11,535 bases of DNA from Candidatus Halomonas stercoripullorum. Lineage in GTDB: Bacteria; Pseudomonadota; Gammaproteobacteria; Pseudomonadales; Halomonadaceae. The stretch lies in assembly GCA_019114645.1 (NCBI GenBank), contig DXFC01000056.1, forward strand, positions 1 to 11,535, written 5' to 3'. Shown in pieces: positions 1-6,834 of the stretch (its first letter is position 1; each line of letters begins with the position of its first letter). Below the pieces are notes generated by a model. That model searched no databases. It worked only from the letters and a program-made list of their open reading frames with translations, and was not told the origin of the DNA. Position numbers and translations under genes: made by a program.

Positions 1-407
1 TGGGTTTCACCCAGGTACCGATGCAGCTGGCACGCGCCATCGGTGAGCTGGGGCTTCCGCCGTCCCTGTTCCTGATCGCTCTGACACTGTTGCTGCTGGT
101 CATGGGCTGTTTTCTTGACGGAATCTCGCTGATCCTGCTGATCACGGCCATTATCATGCCGCTGGTAACGGCAGCCGGCTTCGACCTGATCTGGTTCGGC
201 GTTTATCTGGTGATTCTGGTGGAGATGTCACAGATTACTCCACCGGTAGGCTTCAACCTGTTCGTGATTCAGGGGCTGACAGGCAAGGACATCATGACCA
301 TTACCAAGGCGACAATCCCCTTCTTCCTGCTGATGCTATTCGCTATCGTGCTGCTCTACCTGTTTCCCCAGATCGCGCTCTATCTGCCGCAGACCATGAA
401 TCGCTGA
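1..407 (+). CDS. TRAP transporter large permease, DctM type, C-terminal part (5' truncated by window edge)
   Basis: This is the C-terminal 134 residues of the large membrane subunit of a tripartite ATP-independent periplasmic (TRAP) transporter, which imports an organic solute (often a carboxylate or compatible solute) using an ion gradient. The reading frame is open from base 3 with no start, so the gene begins outside the window. Visible are about three strongly hydrophobic segments and the family hallmark LDGISLILL, then EMSQITPPVGFNLFVIQG. The ITPPVG(F/L)N block is highly typical of DctM C-termini. The gene ends with TGA at 405-407. It converges on the downstream kinase gene and overlaps its 3' end by 65 bp. 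The substrate cannot be told from this fragment. The small permease and binding protein are not visible and would be expected upstream, outside the window. Confidence 0.93.
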   Translation, partial: GFTQVPMQLARAIGELGLPPSLFLIALTLLLLVMGCFLDGISLILLITAIIMPLVTAAGFDLIWFGVYLVILVEMSQITPPVGFNLFVIQGLTGKDIMTITKATIPFFLLMLFAIVLLYLFPQIALYLPQTMNR

Positions 408-2280
408 GGCTTGTAGTTGTTGGACCTGTAGGCCAGCCGGCCGCAGCGCTACTAACCGCGGGCAACTCCTCACGTGGATTACGCGGATAGTAACGCTCCG
501 GTTGGCGTTCAATACGGGTAAACAGGCGCGTATCCTTGTAGGGCATCTTCATGAAACCTGATACTCCGAGTCCCTCGATCAAGCCCACGGCATCAAGAAT
601 GTCCTCCAGCCGGGCCCGAAACTCCTGCTCCCGCGAGGGATCCAGTAACCGGTAATAGCTGTGAATCTTGAGGTGCTGGGGCAGCGCCTCGAAGATGATC
701 ATGCCGGTGTGGTGGATCTCGTTGAGTGCTTCCAGTGAGATGATGATGGCCTCGGGGAGCACCAGAAACTCTTCAGGATCGGGGCCATCTTCGAAGTAGC
801 TATGCAACCGGCTGCGGTCTTCCAGCTCGGGCACGGCGCTCACGTCGTAGGGCAGTCGCATGCCCGGCGTGATCCGGAATGGATGGTTCTGGCTTTTGCG
901 CTCCACATGCAAGGTATCCCGGGCATTGAACAAGCAGCTCTTGAATATGCCCTGGCGGTAAATGGCCCGGGCCAGATTGACCATATTGTTGACCGCCGCC
1001 ACAAATGCCGGGCGTAGTGTCGAGTCGTACAGGTTGAGAGTGGTGTCGATGTAGACGCCTTCGGGTTCCCAACGCACCGCCAGCCCGCCCACGACCGGAT
1101 ATTTTCCCAGGCGGCTTACCGCGGCAAGAAACGCCTTTTCGGTCTCCCCCATGGCCTGCATGAAGTTCTTGTAGTAGCGGTCAAGCTGGACGTCATTGAC
1201 GTCGTCAAGTGACTCGCTGGCACCCTCCTCGCGCAGAAACGCCTTGCGCGAGCTGTACACCACCGTATCGATCTCACGTGTCGCCGGCCTTACCCAGGTC
1301 GGCACCAACGGGACTTCCTCCGGTTCCGCCAGATCGATCATCACGACCCGCGCCATGCGTGCCATTTCACGCATGAAGTAATCCCCGGCACGGCGCCTGA
1401 TCCGCACATCGGAATCAAGCATGCCGTCAAGGGTGCGTGCAAATTCCATGGGCAGCCCGAGTGACGTGGCAGGAATCGCCTGATGCCCAAAACGACAGGA
1501 CTGTGCCGAGGCCAGTGCATACAGCGTACCGGCGGTACCCTGCTCATCGAAGCGCGGCGACGACAAGGCACCATTCAGTTGCTCTTCACCAATGAAATAG
1601 ACATCCCCCAGGCGGGCATTGGTCTGCTGCAGGTTATCCGACATCAGTTCCAGTACATTCGCCGCCACAAATTGCTGGTTGGCGTCGAGTTGGGCAAAGA
1701 CCGACGAGCCCCAGTCAATCAGCGCAACGGCTTCCTGCCCGGCATCGAATACCAGGTTCGAAGGCTTGATGTCCCCATGCACCACCGGCCGCCCCGCAGG
1801 TCCGGCACCGCGCCGCAAGCTGTGCAGAATATCCGCCAGTTGAGCGGCAATGTGCACCACCAGACGCGGCGACAATCGCCCTTCACGCAGCGAATACTCC
1901 TCCAGGTTGATGCCTGGTGCCCGCTGCATCACCAGAATCGACTGATGACGCACCCGCTGAAAAGCGACCATACGCGGCACTCGGGGATGATCGATCTGCT
2001 CGAGCATGAACGCCTCCTCTTCAAGACGATCCTGCAGCGACTGGGGCAGATTGACCCGGGTAAACTTGAATACATACCGCTCGCCGTGGGCGGTGATGCC
2101 GCCAAACACGAAACCATAGGCGCCCTTGCCGATCAGCTCAATGTCGCGATAGCCCAGCTGCTCAAGCTGGGTTTGGCATAAGGCCACCCACGCCTTGAGC
2201 TTGCGCGCATCCCCATGGCTAAGCAGATAGATCGACTGCTCTTCGGGGATATAGAACTGCTGCAACTGCGCCTGGTTCAT
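343..2280 (-). CDS. Eukaryotic-like (Hanks-type) serine/threonine protein kinase with large uncharacterised C-terminal region
   Basis: Predicted cytoplasmic Ser/Thr kinase of 645 residues, counted from the ATG at 2280. The kinase domain spans roughly residues 45-310. It has a glycine-rich loop GKGAYGFVF (51-59), a likely ATP lysine at K72 (VFKF) and a helix-C glutamate near 87-89. The catalytic loop is HGDIKPSNLVFD (168-179; HRD replaced by HGD, D170, K172, N175 kept). The metal-binding DFG appears as DWG (189-191). All catalytic residues are present, so it should be active. Residues about 320-605 form a long domain I do not recognise. There is no membrane segment or PASTA repeat. The start is uncertain: in-frame alternatives are ATG 2295 and TTG 2298, and none has a strong ribosome binding site. 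The last ~39 residues (SSAAAGWPTGPTTT and onward) are low-complexity and run antisense into the TRAP gene, which suggests 3' extension after loss of an older stop. It lies 63 bp downstream of bkdB on the same strand, so co-transcription is possible. Its substrate is unknown. Confidence 0.88.
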   Translation of the reverse strand: MNQAQLQQFYIPEEQSIYLLSHGDARKLKAWVALCQTQLEQLGYRDIELIGKGAYGFVFGGITAHGERYVFKFTRVNLPQSLQDRLEEEAFMLEQIDHPRVPRMVAFQRVRHQSILVMQRAPGINLEEYSLREGRLSPRLVVHIAAQLADILHSLRRGAGPAGRPVVHGDIKPSNLVFDAGQEAVALIDWGSSVFAQLDANQQFVAANVLELMSDNLQQTNARLGDVYFIGEEQLNGALSSPRFDEQGTAGTLYALASAQSCRFGHQAIPATSLGLPMEFARTLDGMLDSDVRIRRRAGDYFMREMARMARVVMIDLAEPEEVPLVPTWVRPATREIDTVVYSSRKAFLREEGASESLDDVNDVQLDRYYKNFMQAMGETEKAFLAAVSRLGKYPVVGGLAVRWEPEGVYIDTTLNLYDSTLRPAFVAAVNNMVNLARAIYRQGIFKSCLFNARDTLHVERKSQNHPFRITPGMRLPYDVSAVPELEDRSRLHSYFEDGPDPEEFLVLPEAIIISLEALNEIHHTGMIIFEALPQHLKIHSYYRLLDPSREQEFRARLEDILDAVGLIEGLGVSGFMKMPYKDTRLFTRIERQPERYYPRNPREELPAVSSAAAGWPTGPTTTSLSDSWSAADRARSGETGRAAR

Positions 2281-2301
2281 ATCGGAGACGCCCATCAACA
2301 G

Positions 2302-2337
2302 GGAGCCGCTGGGGCCAAGCCCGCCACACGCGGCTCC
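2302..2337 (-). other. GC-rich inverted repeat between bkdB and the kinase gene (possible hairpin/attenuator)
   Basis: A perfect 8-bp inverted repeat, GGAGCCGC (2302-2309) and GCGGCTCC (2330-2337), encloses 20 bases that contain a smaller GGGC/GCCC stem (2312-2315 with 2319-2322). On the minus strand it lies just after the bkdB stop codon and before the kinase start. There is no U-run after it, so it is not a classic rho-independent terminator. It could slow transcription, protect the bkd mRNA 3' end or lower kinase translation. Confidence 0.4.
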
Positions 2338-2343
2338 AGTGGA

Positions 2344-3627
2344 CTAGCCAAGGTGCAAGAGCATGGTTTCCGGCTGTTCGAGATAGCCCTTCCAGGCATT
2401 GCAGAAACGGGCCATGACACCACCGTCAATCACTCTGTGATCTCCTGCCCAGGTAACGGTCATGATGGCCCGCTTGGTCAGCTCGCCCTGCGCATCGAAG
2501 CGTGGCAACCACTGGCTCTTGCCAATAGCGACAATGGCCAGCTCCGGGGCGTTGATGATCGGTGCCGCATAGGTCCCCCCGAAGGCGCCAATATTGGAAA
2601 TGCTGATAGTGCCATCCTTAAGATCCTCCTGGGCTACCTTGCCGGCACGGGCGTCGTCGGTCAGGCGTTGAACCTCGCTGGCCAACGCCAGCACACTACG
2701 CCGCTCGACCCCTTTGACATTGGGCACGAGCAAGCCCGCCCGGCTATCCACCGCCATGCCGATATTGACGCTGGACAGGTAGTGAATCTCGCTCACCTCC
2801 TGGTTGAGGCGTGCATTGAGCAGTGGCTCCTCCTGTACCGCCAGCGCCAACGCCTTCATGAAGAACGGCATCAAGGTGAGACGTACCTGTTGTGCTTCGG
2901 CAAGCGGCTTGAGGCGTTCACGCAGGGCCAGGAGTTCGGTCACATCAATTTCGTCACCATAATGGAAATGGGGAATGGAGCTCGCCGACTCCACCATGCG
3001 CCGGGCCATGACCGCACGGATACCGCGAATCGGTTCGATACGCGCTGCCGGCTGCTCTGCTCTGCGCTGCTCTCTGCTGCCCGCCTCCTCACCACCAGGC
3101 TGCTGCGCTTGCGCAGGCGTGGCGGCATCTGCCTGCTGCACCTGGTCCAGATACTCCAGCACATCCTCCTTGAGGACACGCCCCTGCTTGCCGGAGCCGG
3201 GGATATGCGTCAGCGACAAGCCATGTTCCCGTACCAGACGACGGACGGCGGGGCTCGCCGGGGTACGTCCGTAGGCCCCCTGTCTATTGATGCTTGCGCT
3301 ATCAACGCTTGCACCAATCGGTGGAGTCTCTACGCTGGGCGGTGCTTCTGGCCTGACGGGCTGCTCTTCGCTTGGCTTACGGGGCTCTTCGTTGGTCCCG
3401 TCATACGCAAAAAGAGGGGCATGTACCTTGGCAATCTCGCCCTTGGCTACATAAAGCCGGGTAACGCGCCCCGCTTCGGGAGCGGTGATTTCGACCAGCG
3501 CCTTGTCGGTCATGACCTCGACCACCGGCTGATCCTCAACGATCTCGTCACCTTCGCTGACGCGCCATTCGACTACCTCGCACTCCACGATACCTTCGCC
3601 GATATCGGGCAGTATGAAATCGCTCAT
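2344..3627 (-). CDS. bkdB: Dihydrolipoamide acyltransferase E2 component of branched-chain 2-oxoacid dehydrogenase complex
   Basis: E2 core enzyme of 427 residues. It takes the acyl group from E1 on a swinging lipoyl arm and transfers it to CoA. There is one lipoyl domain (about 1-75) with the lipoylated lysine K42 in VMTDKALVEI. An acidic/proline-rich linker follows, then a peripheral-subunit-binding domain (about 123-161, TPASPAVRRLVREHGL), a second charged Gln/Arg/Glu-rich linker, and the catalytic acyltransferase domain (about 198-427) with the active-site GDHRVIDGG (H397, D401). A single lipoyl domain and the DIGEGIVECEVVEW start fit BCKDH E2 rather than pyruvate dehydrogenase E2, which commonly has several lipoyl domains. 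The ATG at 3627 has a strong ribosome binding site (AGGAG at 3638-3634, 6-base spacing). It follows bkdA2 by 37 bp. No E3 gene follows; the complex must use a lipoamide dehydrogenase encoded elsewhere. Confidence 0.95.
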   Translation of the reverse strand: MSDFILPDIGEGIVECEVVEWRVSEGDEIVEDQPVVEVMTDKALVEITAPEAGRVTRLYVAKGEIAKVHAPLFAYDGTNEEPRKPSEEQPVRPEAPPSVETPPIGASVDSASINRQGAYGRTPASPAVRRLVREHGLSLTHIPGSGKQGRVLKEDVLEYLDQVQQADAATPAQAQQPGGEEAGSREQRRAEQPAARIEPIRGIRAVMARRMVESASSIPHFHYGDEIDVTELLALRERLKPLAEAQQVRLTLMPFFMKALALAVQEEPLLNARLNQEVSEIHYLSSVNIGMAVDSRAGLLVPNVKGVERRSVLALASEVQRLTDDARAGKVAQEDLKDGTISISNIGAFGGTYAAPIINAPELAIVAIGKSQWLPRFDAQGELTKRAIMTVTWAGDHRVIDGGVMARFCNAWKGYLEQPETMLLHLG

Positions 3628-3664
3628 TGTTCTCTCCTGTCCTGGCCTGTCATGTCAGCTGGCG

Positions 3665-4642
3665 TCAGAACGCCGCGGATGCCTTGATCGCTTCGAAAAT
3701 TTTCAGATGATCAGGCAGATACTCCTTTTCCAGCGTCAGCGGAAATGGCGTATCCAGGCCCGTCACCCGTTCGATAGGCGACTCCAGGTACAGGAAGCAG
3801 CGCTCCTGAATGGTGGCGGCGATCTCTCCGGCAAAACCACCGGTACGCGGCGCCTCATGGGTAATCACCAGACGGCCTGTCTTGAGCACCGACTCAACAA
3901 CACTCTCTTCGTCCCAGGGCAGGATGCTGCGCAGGTCGATCACCTCGCAGGAGATACCCTCCTTCTCGGCCAGTTCCACGGCGCGATCGATGACTTCCAT
4001 CTGCGCCCCCCAGCCCAGCACCGTTACATCACTGCCCTCTTTGAGCACTTCGGCCTCACCAATCGGCAGCTGATAATCCTCCTCGGGCACCTCGCCTACA
4101 GCGGCGCGGTAGAGACGCTTGGGCTCAAAGAAGATCACCGGGTCAGGGTCACGAATCGCCGCCAATAACAAGCCTTTGGCCTGGTATGGGTTGCGTGGCA
4201 CCACGATTTTCAGACCCGGTGTATGGGCAAAGTAGGCTTCTGGAGACTGCGAGTGATAAAGCCCACCGGAAATGCCCCCGCCATAGGGGGTACGGATGGT
4301 CAACCCGCCGACATTGAACAGGTCTCCGGAGCGGTAACGGAACTTGGCACTCTCGTTGACGATCTGGTCGAAAGCCGGAAAAATATAATCGGCGAACTGG
4401 ATCTCGGCCACGGGCACCGAGCCCTGGGCCGCCAGACCATTGGCAAAGCCAATAATGCCCTGCTCCACCAAGGGCGTGTTGAAGCAGCGCTCGCGTCCAT
4501 ACTTCTCCTGCAAGTGGCTGGTGGCACGGAAAACCCCACCAAAAACTCCTACATCCTCGCCAAAACAGAGCACCCGGTCATCTTCGGCCATGGCGATATC
4601 CAGGGCGTTATTGATTGCCTGCAACAGGTTCATCCTGGCCAT
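3665..4642 (-). CDS. bkdA2: 2-oxoisovalerate dehydrogenase E1 beta subunit
   Basis: Beta subunit (325 residues from ATG 4642) of the thiamine-diphosphate-dependent E1 that decarboxylates branched-chain 2-oxoacids. Family signatures are GEDVGVFGGVF (28-38), the TPLVEQGIIGFANGLA block with the likely ThDP-activating glutamate E60, FADYIFPAFDQIVNE, and YHSQSPEAYFAH followed by KIVVPRNP. The HSQSPEAYFAH and FFEPKRLYR blocks are those of BCKDH rather than PDH. The frame is open back to a TTG at 4666, but ATG 4642 is preferred. It has GGGAG at 4656-4652 and lies one base after the bkdA1 stop (TGA-C-ATG), an arrangement typical of translational coupling that gives the 1:1 subunit ratio of the alpha2beta2 E1. 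The stop is TGA at 3665. Confidence 0.95.
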   Translation of the reverse strand: MARMNLLQAINNALDIAMAEDDRVLCFGEDVGVFGGVFRATSHLQEKYGRERCFNTPLVEQGIIGFANGLAAQGSVPVAEIQFADYIFPAFDQIVNESAKFRYRSGDLFNVGGLTIRTPYGGGISGGLYHSQSPEAYFAHTPGLKIVVPRNPYQAKGLLLAAIRDPDPVIFFEPKRLYRAAVGEVPEEDYQLPIGEAEVLKEGSDVTVLGWGAQMEVIDRAVELAEKEGISCEVIDLRSILPWDEESVVESVLKTGRLVITHEAPRTGGFAGEIAATIQERCFLYLESPIERVTGLDTPFPLTLEKEYLPDHLKIFEAIKASAAF

Positions 4643-4643
4643 G

Positions 4644-5867
4644 TCAAAGCTCTCCCTGGGCGTCAAACGGCTGATCCAGCTGGGTCATGCCCACATCAGG
4701 ATCGAGTGAGCGCGCCCCCTTGGGGTAAGCATCGGGGTATTTGCGCAGGTGGGACTTGAGCGTATCGAGCTGGCGCTGCAAGGCAGGCGTCACTTCGGCA
4801 TAGACATCGCTCACCAGGGTATCCAGTGGCGGTGGCGGCCGTTTCTCGGCACGCTTCATGGTTTCCAGCACCTCACGGCGCAAATGCTCTTGTAGCTCTT
4901 TTTCTTCTTCCTCACTCCACCATCCAAGCTCATTTAGCCACAAGCGCATGCGCAAAATCGGATCCTTCTCGCGCCATGCTTCCTCCTCCTTGCGTGAGCG
5001 GTAGCCCGAAGGATCATCTGACGAGGAGTGGGCTGCCAGACGATAGGTCATCGCTTCGATGAGTACCGGCTTGTTGTGCTCGACGGCAATACGCCGCGCT
5101 TCCTGTGTAGCCCGGTAGACCGCCAGCACATCATTGCCATCGACACGGATGGCGTGCATGCGATAACCGAAAGCACGCGGGGCGATACCGTCAGCAGCAA
5201 ATTGCTCGCTGGCCGGCGTCGAAATCGCATAGCCATTATTGCGGCAGAAAAAAATGACCGGCACCCGGTGCACCGAAGCCATGTTGAGCGCGGCATGAAA
5301 GTCCCCTTCCGATGCCGCCCCCTCACCGAAAAAGGTGATAGTGCAGTGCCCCTCGCCGGCCAGTTTCTGACCATAGGCGTAACCCGCCGCCTGAGGGATC
5401 TGGGTCGCCAGGGGCGAGGAGATGGTCATGTAGTGCAGCTTGCGCGAACCGTAGTGGACAGGCATCTGGCGCCCTTTGCCATAGTCGAGCTCATTGCCGA
5501 ACAGCTGGTTCATGAACTCGTCATAGCTGAAGCCGCGATAGAGCAGCGCGCCCTGTTCACGATACTGCGCCATGATCATGTCGCTGTCACTCAGCGCGGC
5601 GGTGGCGCCGACGACAGCCGCTTCTTCACCTGTACACTGCATGTAAAAGGAGAGCCGACCCTGACGCTGTGCTGCCAGCATGCGCTCGTCGAGCACTCGC
5701 GTGCCCAGCATGGCTCGGTAGATTCGCCGTGCCTTGTCCTGGTCAAGCTGGGGCGCTTCGGCACCGGGAAACAGCGACCCGCTCTGCTGGAGTAGCTGAA
5801 AAATGGGGATATGCAGCTCATCGCCGGTCAAGAATTCGGGCGTATGGACGCCGTGCATTGTTATCAT
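4644..5867 (-). CDS. bkdA1: 2-oxoisovalerate dehydrogenase E1 alpha subunit
   Basis: Alpha subunit (407 residues) of the branched-chain 2-oxoacid dehydrogenase E1, first enzyme of the complex that commits Val, Leu and Ile breakdown to acyl-CoA. The ThDP/Mg motif is GEGAASEGD (181-189) through CRNN (208-211); GEG replaces the more general GDG, as in BCKDH family members. ISTPASEQF (215-223) follows. The loop AHSSSDDPSGYRS (279-291) matches the regulatory phosphorylation loop of the animal enzyme, with serines S281 and S291 at the positions of its two phosphosites. Start choice: ATG 5867 has AAGGA about 8 bases upstream; ATG 5858, three codons further in, has the AGGAAG that abuts the first ATG and is nearly as likely. 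It heads the operon bkdA1-bkdA2-bkdB and lies behind a 223-bp regulatory gap. Confidence 0.95.
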   Translation of the reverse strand: MITMHGVHTPEFLTGDELHIPIFQLLQQSGSLFPGAEAPQLDQDKARRIYRAMLGTRVLDERMLAAQRQGRLSFYMQCTGEEAAVVGATAALSDSDMIMAQYREQGALLYRGFSYDEFMNQLFGNELDYGKGRQMPVHYGSRKLHYMTISSPLATQIPQAAGYAYGQKLAGEGHCTITFFGEGAASEGDFHAALNMASVHRVPVIFFCRNNGYAISTPASEQFAADGIAPRAFGYRMHAIRVDGNDVLAVYRATQEARRIAVEHNKPVLIEAMTYRLAAHSSSDDPSGYRSRKEEEAWREKDPILRMRLWLNELGWWSEEEEKELQEHLRREVLETMKRAEKRPPPPLDTLVSDVYAEVTPALQRQLDTLKSHLRKYPDAYPKGARSLDPDVGMTQLDQPFDAQGEL

Positions 5868-6090
5868 CTTCCTGATCCTTGGGTAATGGCAGGAGGAACA
5901 GTGCTCCTTGTGAGAGCAGTGTCAACTCTAATATAGCCATCTGCCAGAGCGATACTCCAGCAGTACGCCAACGCTAGCTTTCTTGACGTTAACGTAAGAG
6001 AACCTCAAAGACATCTATTTTGCTGAGATTTTCTAATTTATACGACGAATGACCTAGCCAGCCTGCATATGGCAGATGAAAGCATTGCAC
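5868..6090. promoter_or_regulatory. Regulatory gap between yehW and the bkd operon
   Basis: This 223-bp gap is more AT-rich than the genes around it, most clearly at 6005-6045. It must hold the bkd promoter, which reads on the minus strand. Candidate elements are a TATATT -10-like hexamer at 5935-5930 with only a poor -35 near 5958, a TATAAA at 6042-6037 with no good -35, a TTGAGG at 6008-6003 just upstream of the palindrome at 5986-5995, and a 5-bp hairpin AGGAG/CTCCT (5891-5895/5904-5908) in the leader. None makes a convincing sigma70 promoter alone. No hairpin with a U-run follows the yehW stop, so read-through from the ABC operon is possible. A Leu-rich short frame (5818-5940) starts here; see findings. 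Confidence 0.6.
5982..5998. promoter_or_regulatory. Palindromic candidate operator upstream of bkdA1 (LiuR-like)
   Basis: The site reads CTTGACGTTAACGTAAG and holds the perfect 10-bp palindrome ACGTTAACGT (5986-5995). From memory it resembles the sites of LiuR, a MerR-family regulator of branched-chain amino acid and fatty acid breakdown in proteobacteria. It lies 119 bp upstream of the bkdA1 ATG. On the minus strand a TTGAGG (6008-6003) is adjacent upstream, and the palindrome would fall in the spacer after it, as MerR-type operators do. However, no good -10 hexamer sits at the expected 19-base spacing. No regulator gene is in the window. Confidence 0.5.
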
Positions 6091-6834
6091 TCAAGTGGAA
6101 GGAGCTGAAGCAAGCCGCTCAAAAGCACTATCCACAGTGAGGGCCAGCAAGCCGATCAGCAGCGCACCCTGTACGATATAGGCAGTGTTGCTGTTGACGA
6201 TACCGGCAATAATCGGATCGCCCAGATTGCTCGCTCCGATGGTGGCACCCAGCGCGGCGGTGGCGATGTTGATGGTGACCGAGGTACGGATTCCGGCCAG
6301 GATGACCGGAGCCGCCAATGGCAACTCCACCTGACGCAACACCTGCCCTGCGGTCATGCCCATGCCCAGCGCGGACTCACGTAGGCCGGGGTCGATATCA
6401 TCAATGGCAGCCAGGGTATTGCGCACAATCGGTAGCAAACCATAGAGCAGCAGTGCCACGATGATTGGCAAGGTGCCGAACCCGAGTGCCGGCACGGCCA
6501 GTGCCAATACGGCCACTGGCGGAAAGGTCTGGCCGATAGAGGCCAGCTGCGACACCAGCGGCAGAAAGTCCCTCCCTGCCGGACGGGTCACCGCGATGGC
6601 GGCACCCACACCCAAGATCACCGCCAGTAGCGAGGCGATGGCCACCACCATGACATGCTGTGCCAGCAGGGTAAAAAAGCCCGCCCGACGATAGATCACT
6701 TCCCGCATGTCAGGCTCAATCACTCGAAACAGACTTTCGAGATAGGGCATGGTAGCCGCCAGCACCAGCAGCAAGCCCAGCCAGCCAAGGGGTACCAGCC
6801 AGGTGTTCAACGACAAACGTCCAGGCTGTTTCAT
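6091..6834 (-). CDS. yehW: ABC importer permease, YehW-like (glycine-betaine/choline class)
   Basis: Inner-membrane permease of 247 residues, close to the length of E. coli YehW. It has an N-terminal membrane segment (about 12-30), then a binding-protein-dependent transport domain with hydrophobic segments near 58-82, 94-115, 122-140, 175-200 and 217-235. The EAA-type loop that docks on the ATPase is ESALGMGMTAGQVLRQVELP (153-172). The GQTFPPVAVLALAVP and ILAGIRTSVTINI stretches are characteristic of the OpuB/YehW permeases. The ATG at 6834 overlaps the yehX stop by 4 bp (ATGA), so translation is probably coupled; there is no clear separate ribosome binding site. It is the last gene of the osmF-yehY-yehX-yehW unit and is predicted to form a heterodimer with YehY. 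Confidence 0.92.
   Translation of the reverse strand: MKQPGRLSLNTWLVPLGWLGLLLVLAATMPYLESLFRVIEPDMREVIYRRAGFFTLLAQHVMVVAIASLLAVILGVGAAIAVTRPAGRDFLPLVSQLASIGQTFPPVAVLALAVPALGFGTLPIIVALLLYGLLPIVRNTLAAIDDIDPGLRESALGMGMTAGQVLRQVELPLAAPVILAGIRTSVTINIATAALGATIGASNLGDPIIAGIVNSNTAYIVQGALLIGLLALTVDSAFERLASAPST

Noticed and set aside
427..440. GGCC-AGCC-GGCC hairpin after the TRAP gene as a bidirectional terminator
   Set aside because: A 4-bp stem without a T-tract on either side is too weak to call.
1483..2181. 232-codon plus-strand frame antisense to the kinase domain
   Set aside because: It is a mirror of the kinase catalytic region, whose motifs are intact on the minus strand.
2215..3687. 490-codon plus-strand frame covering all of bkdB in antisense
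   Set aside because: It starts inside the kinase gene, has no recognisable domain or ribosome binding site, and its length follows from GC-rich third codon positions of bkdB on the other strand.
4644..4666. TTG 4666 as start of bkdA2, giving a 23-bp overlap with bkdA1
   Set aside because: ATG 4642 has a well-spaced GGGAG, lies one base after the bkdA1 stop and gives a normal family N-terminus.
5028..5795. 255-codon plus-strand frame antisense to bkdA1
   Set aside because: A shadow of a clearly real gene with conserved motifs; the translation looks like no protein family.
6063..6075. Small inverted repeat CTGC/GCAG after the yehW stop as a terminator
   Set aside because: The stem is only 4 bp and no U-run follows on the minus strand.
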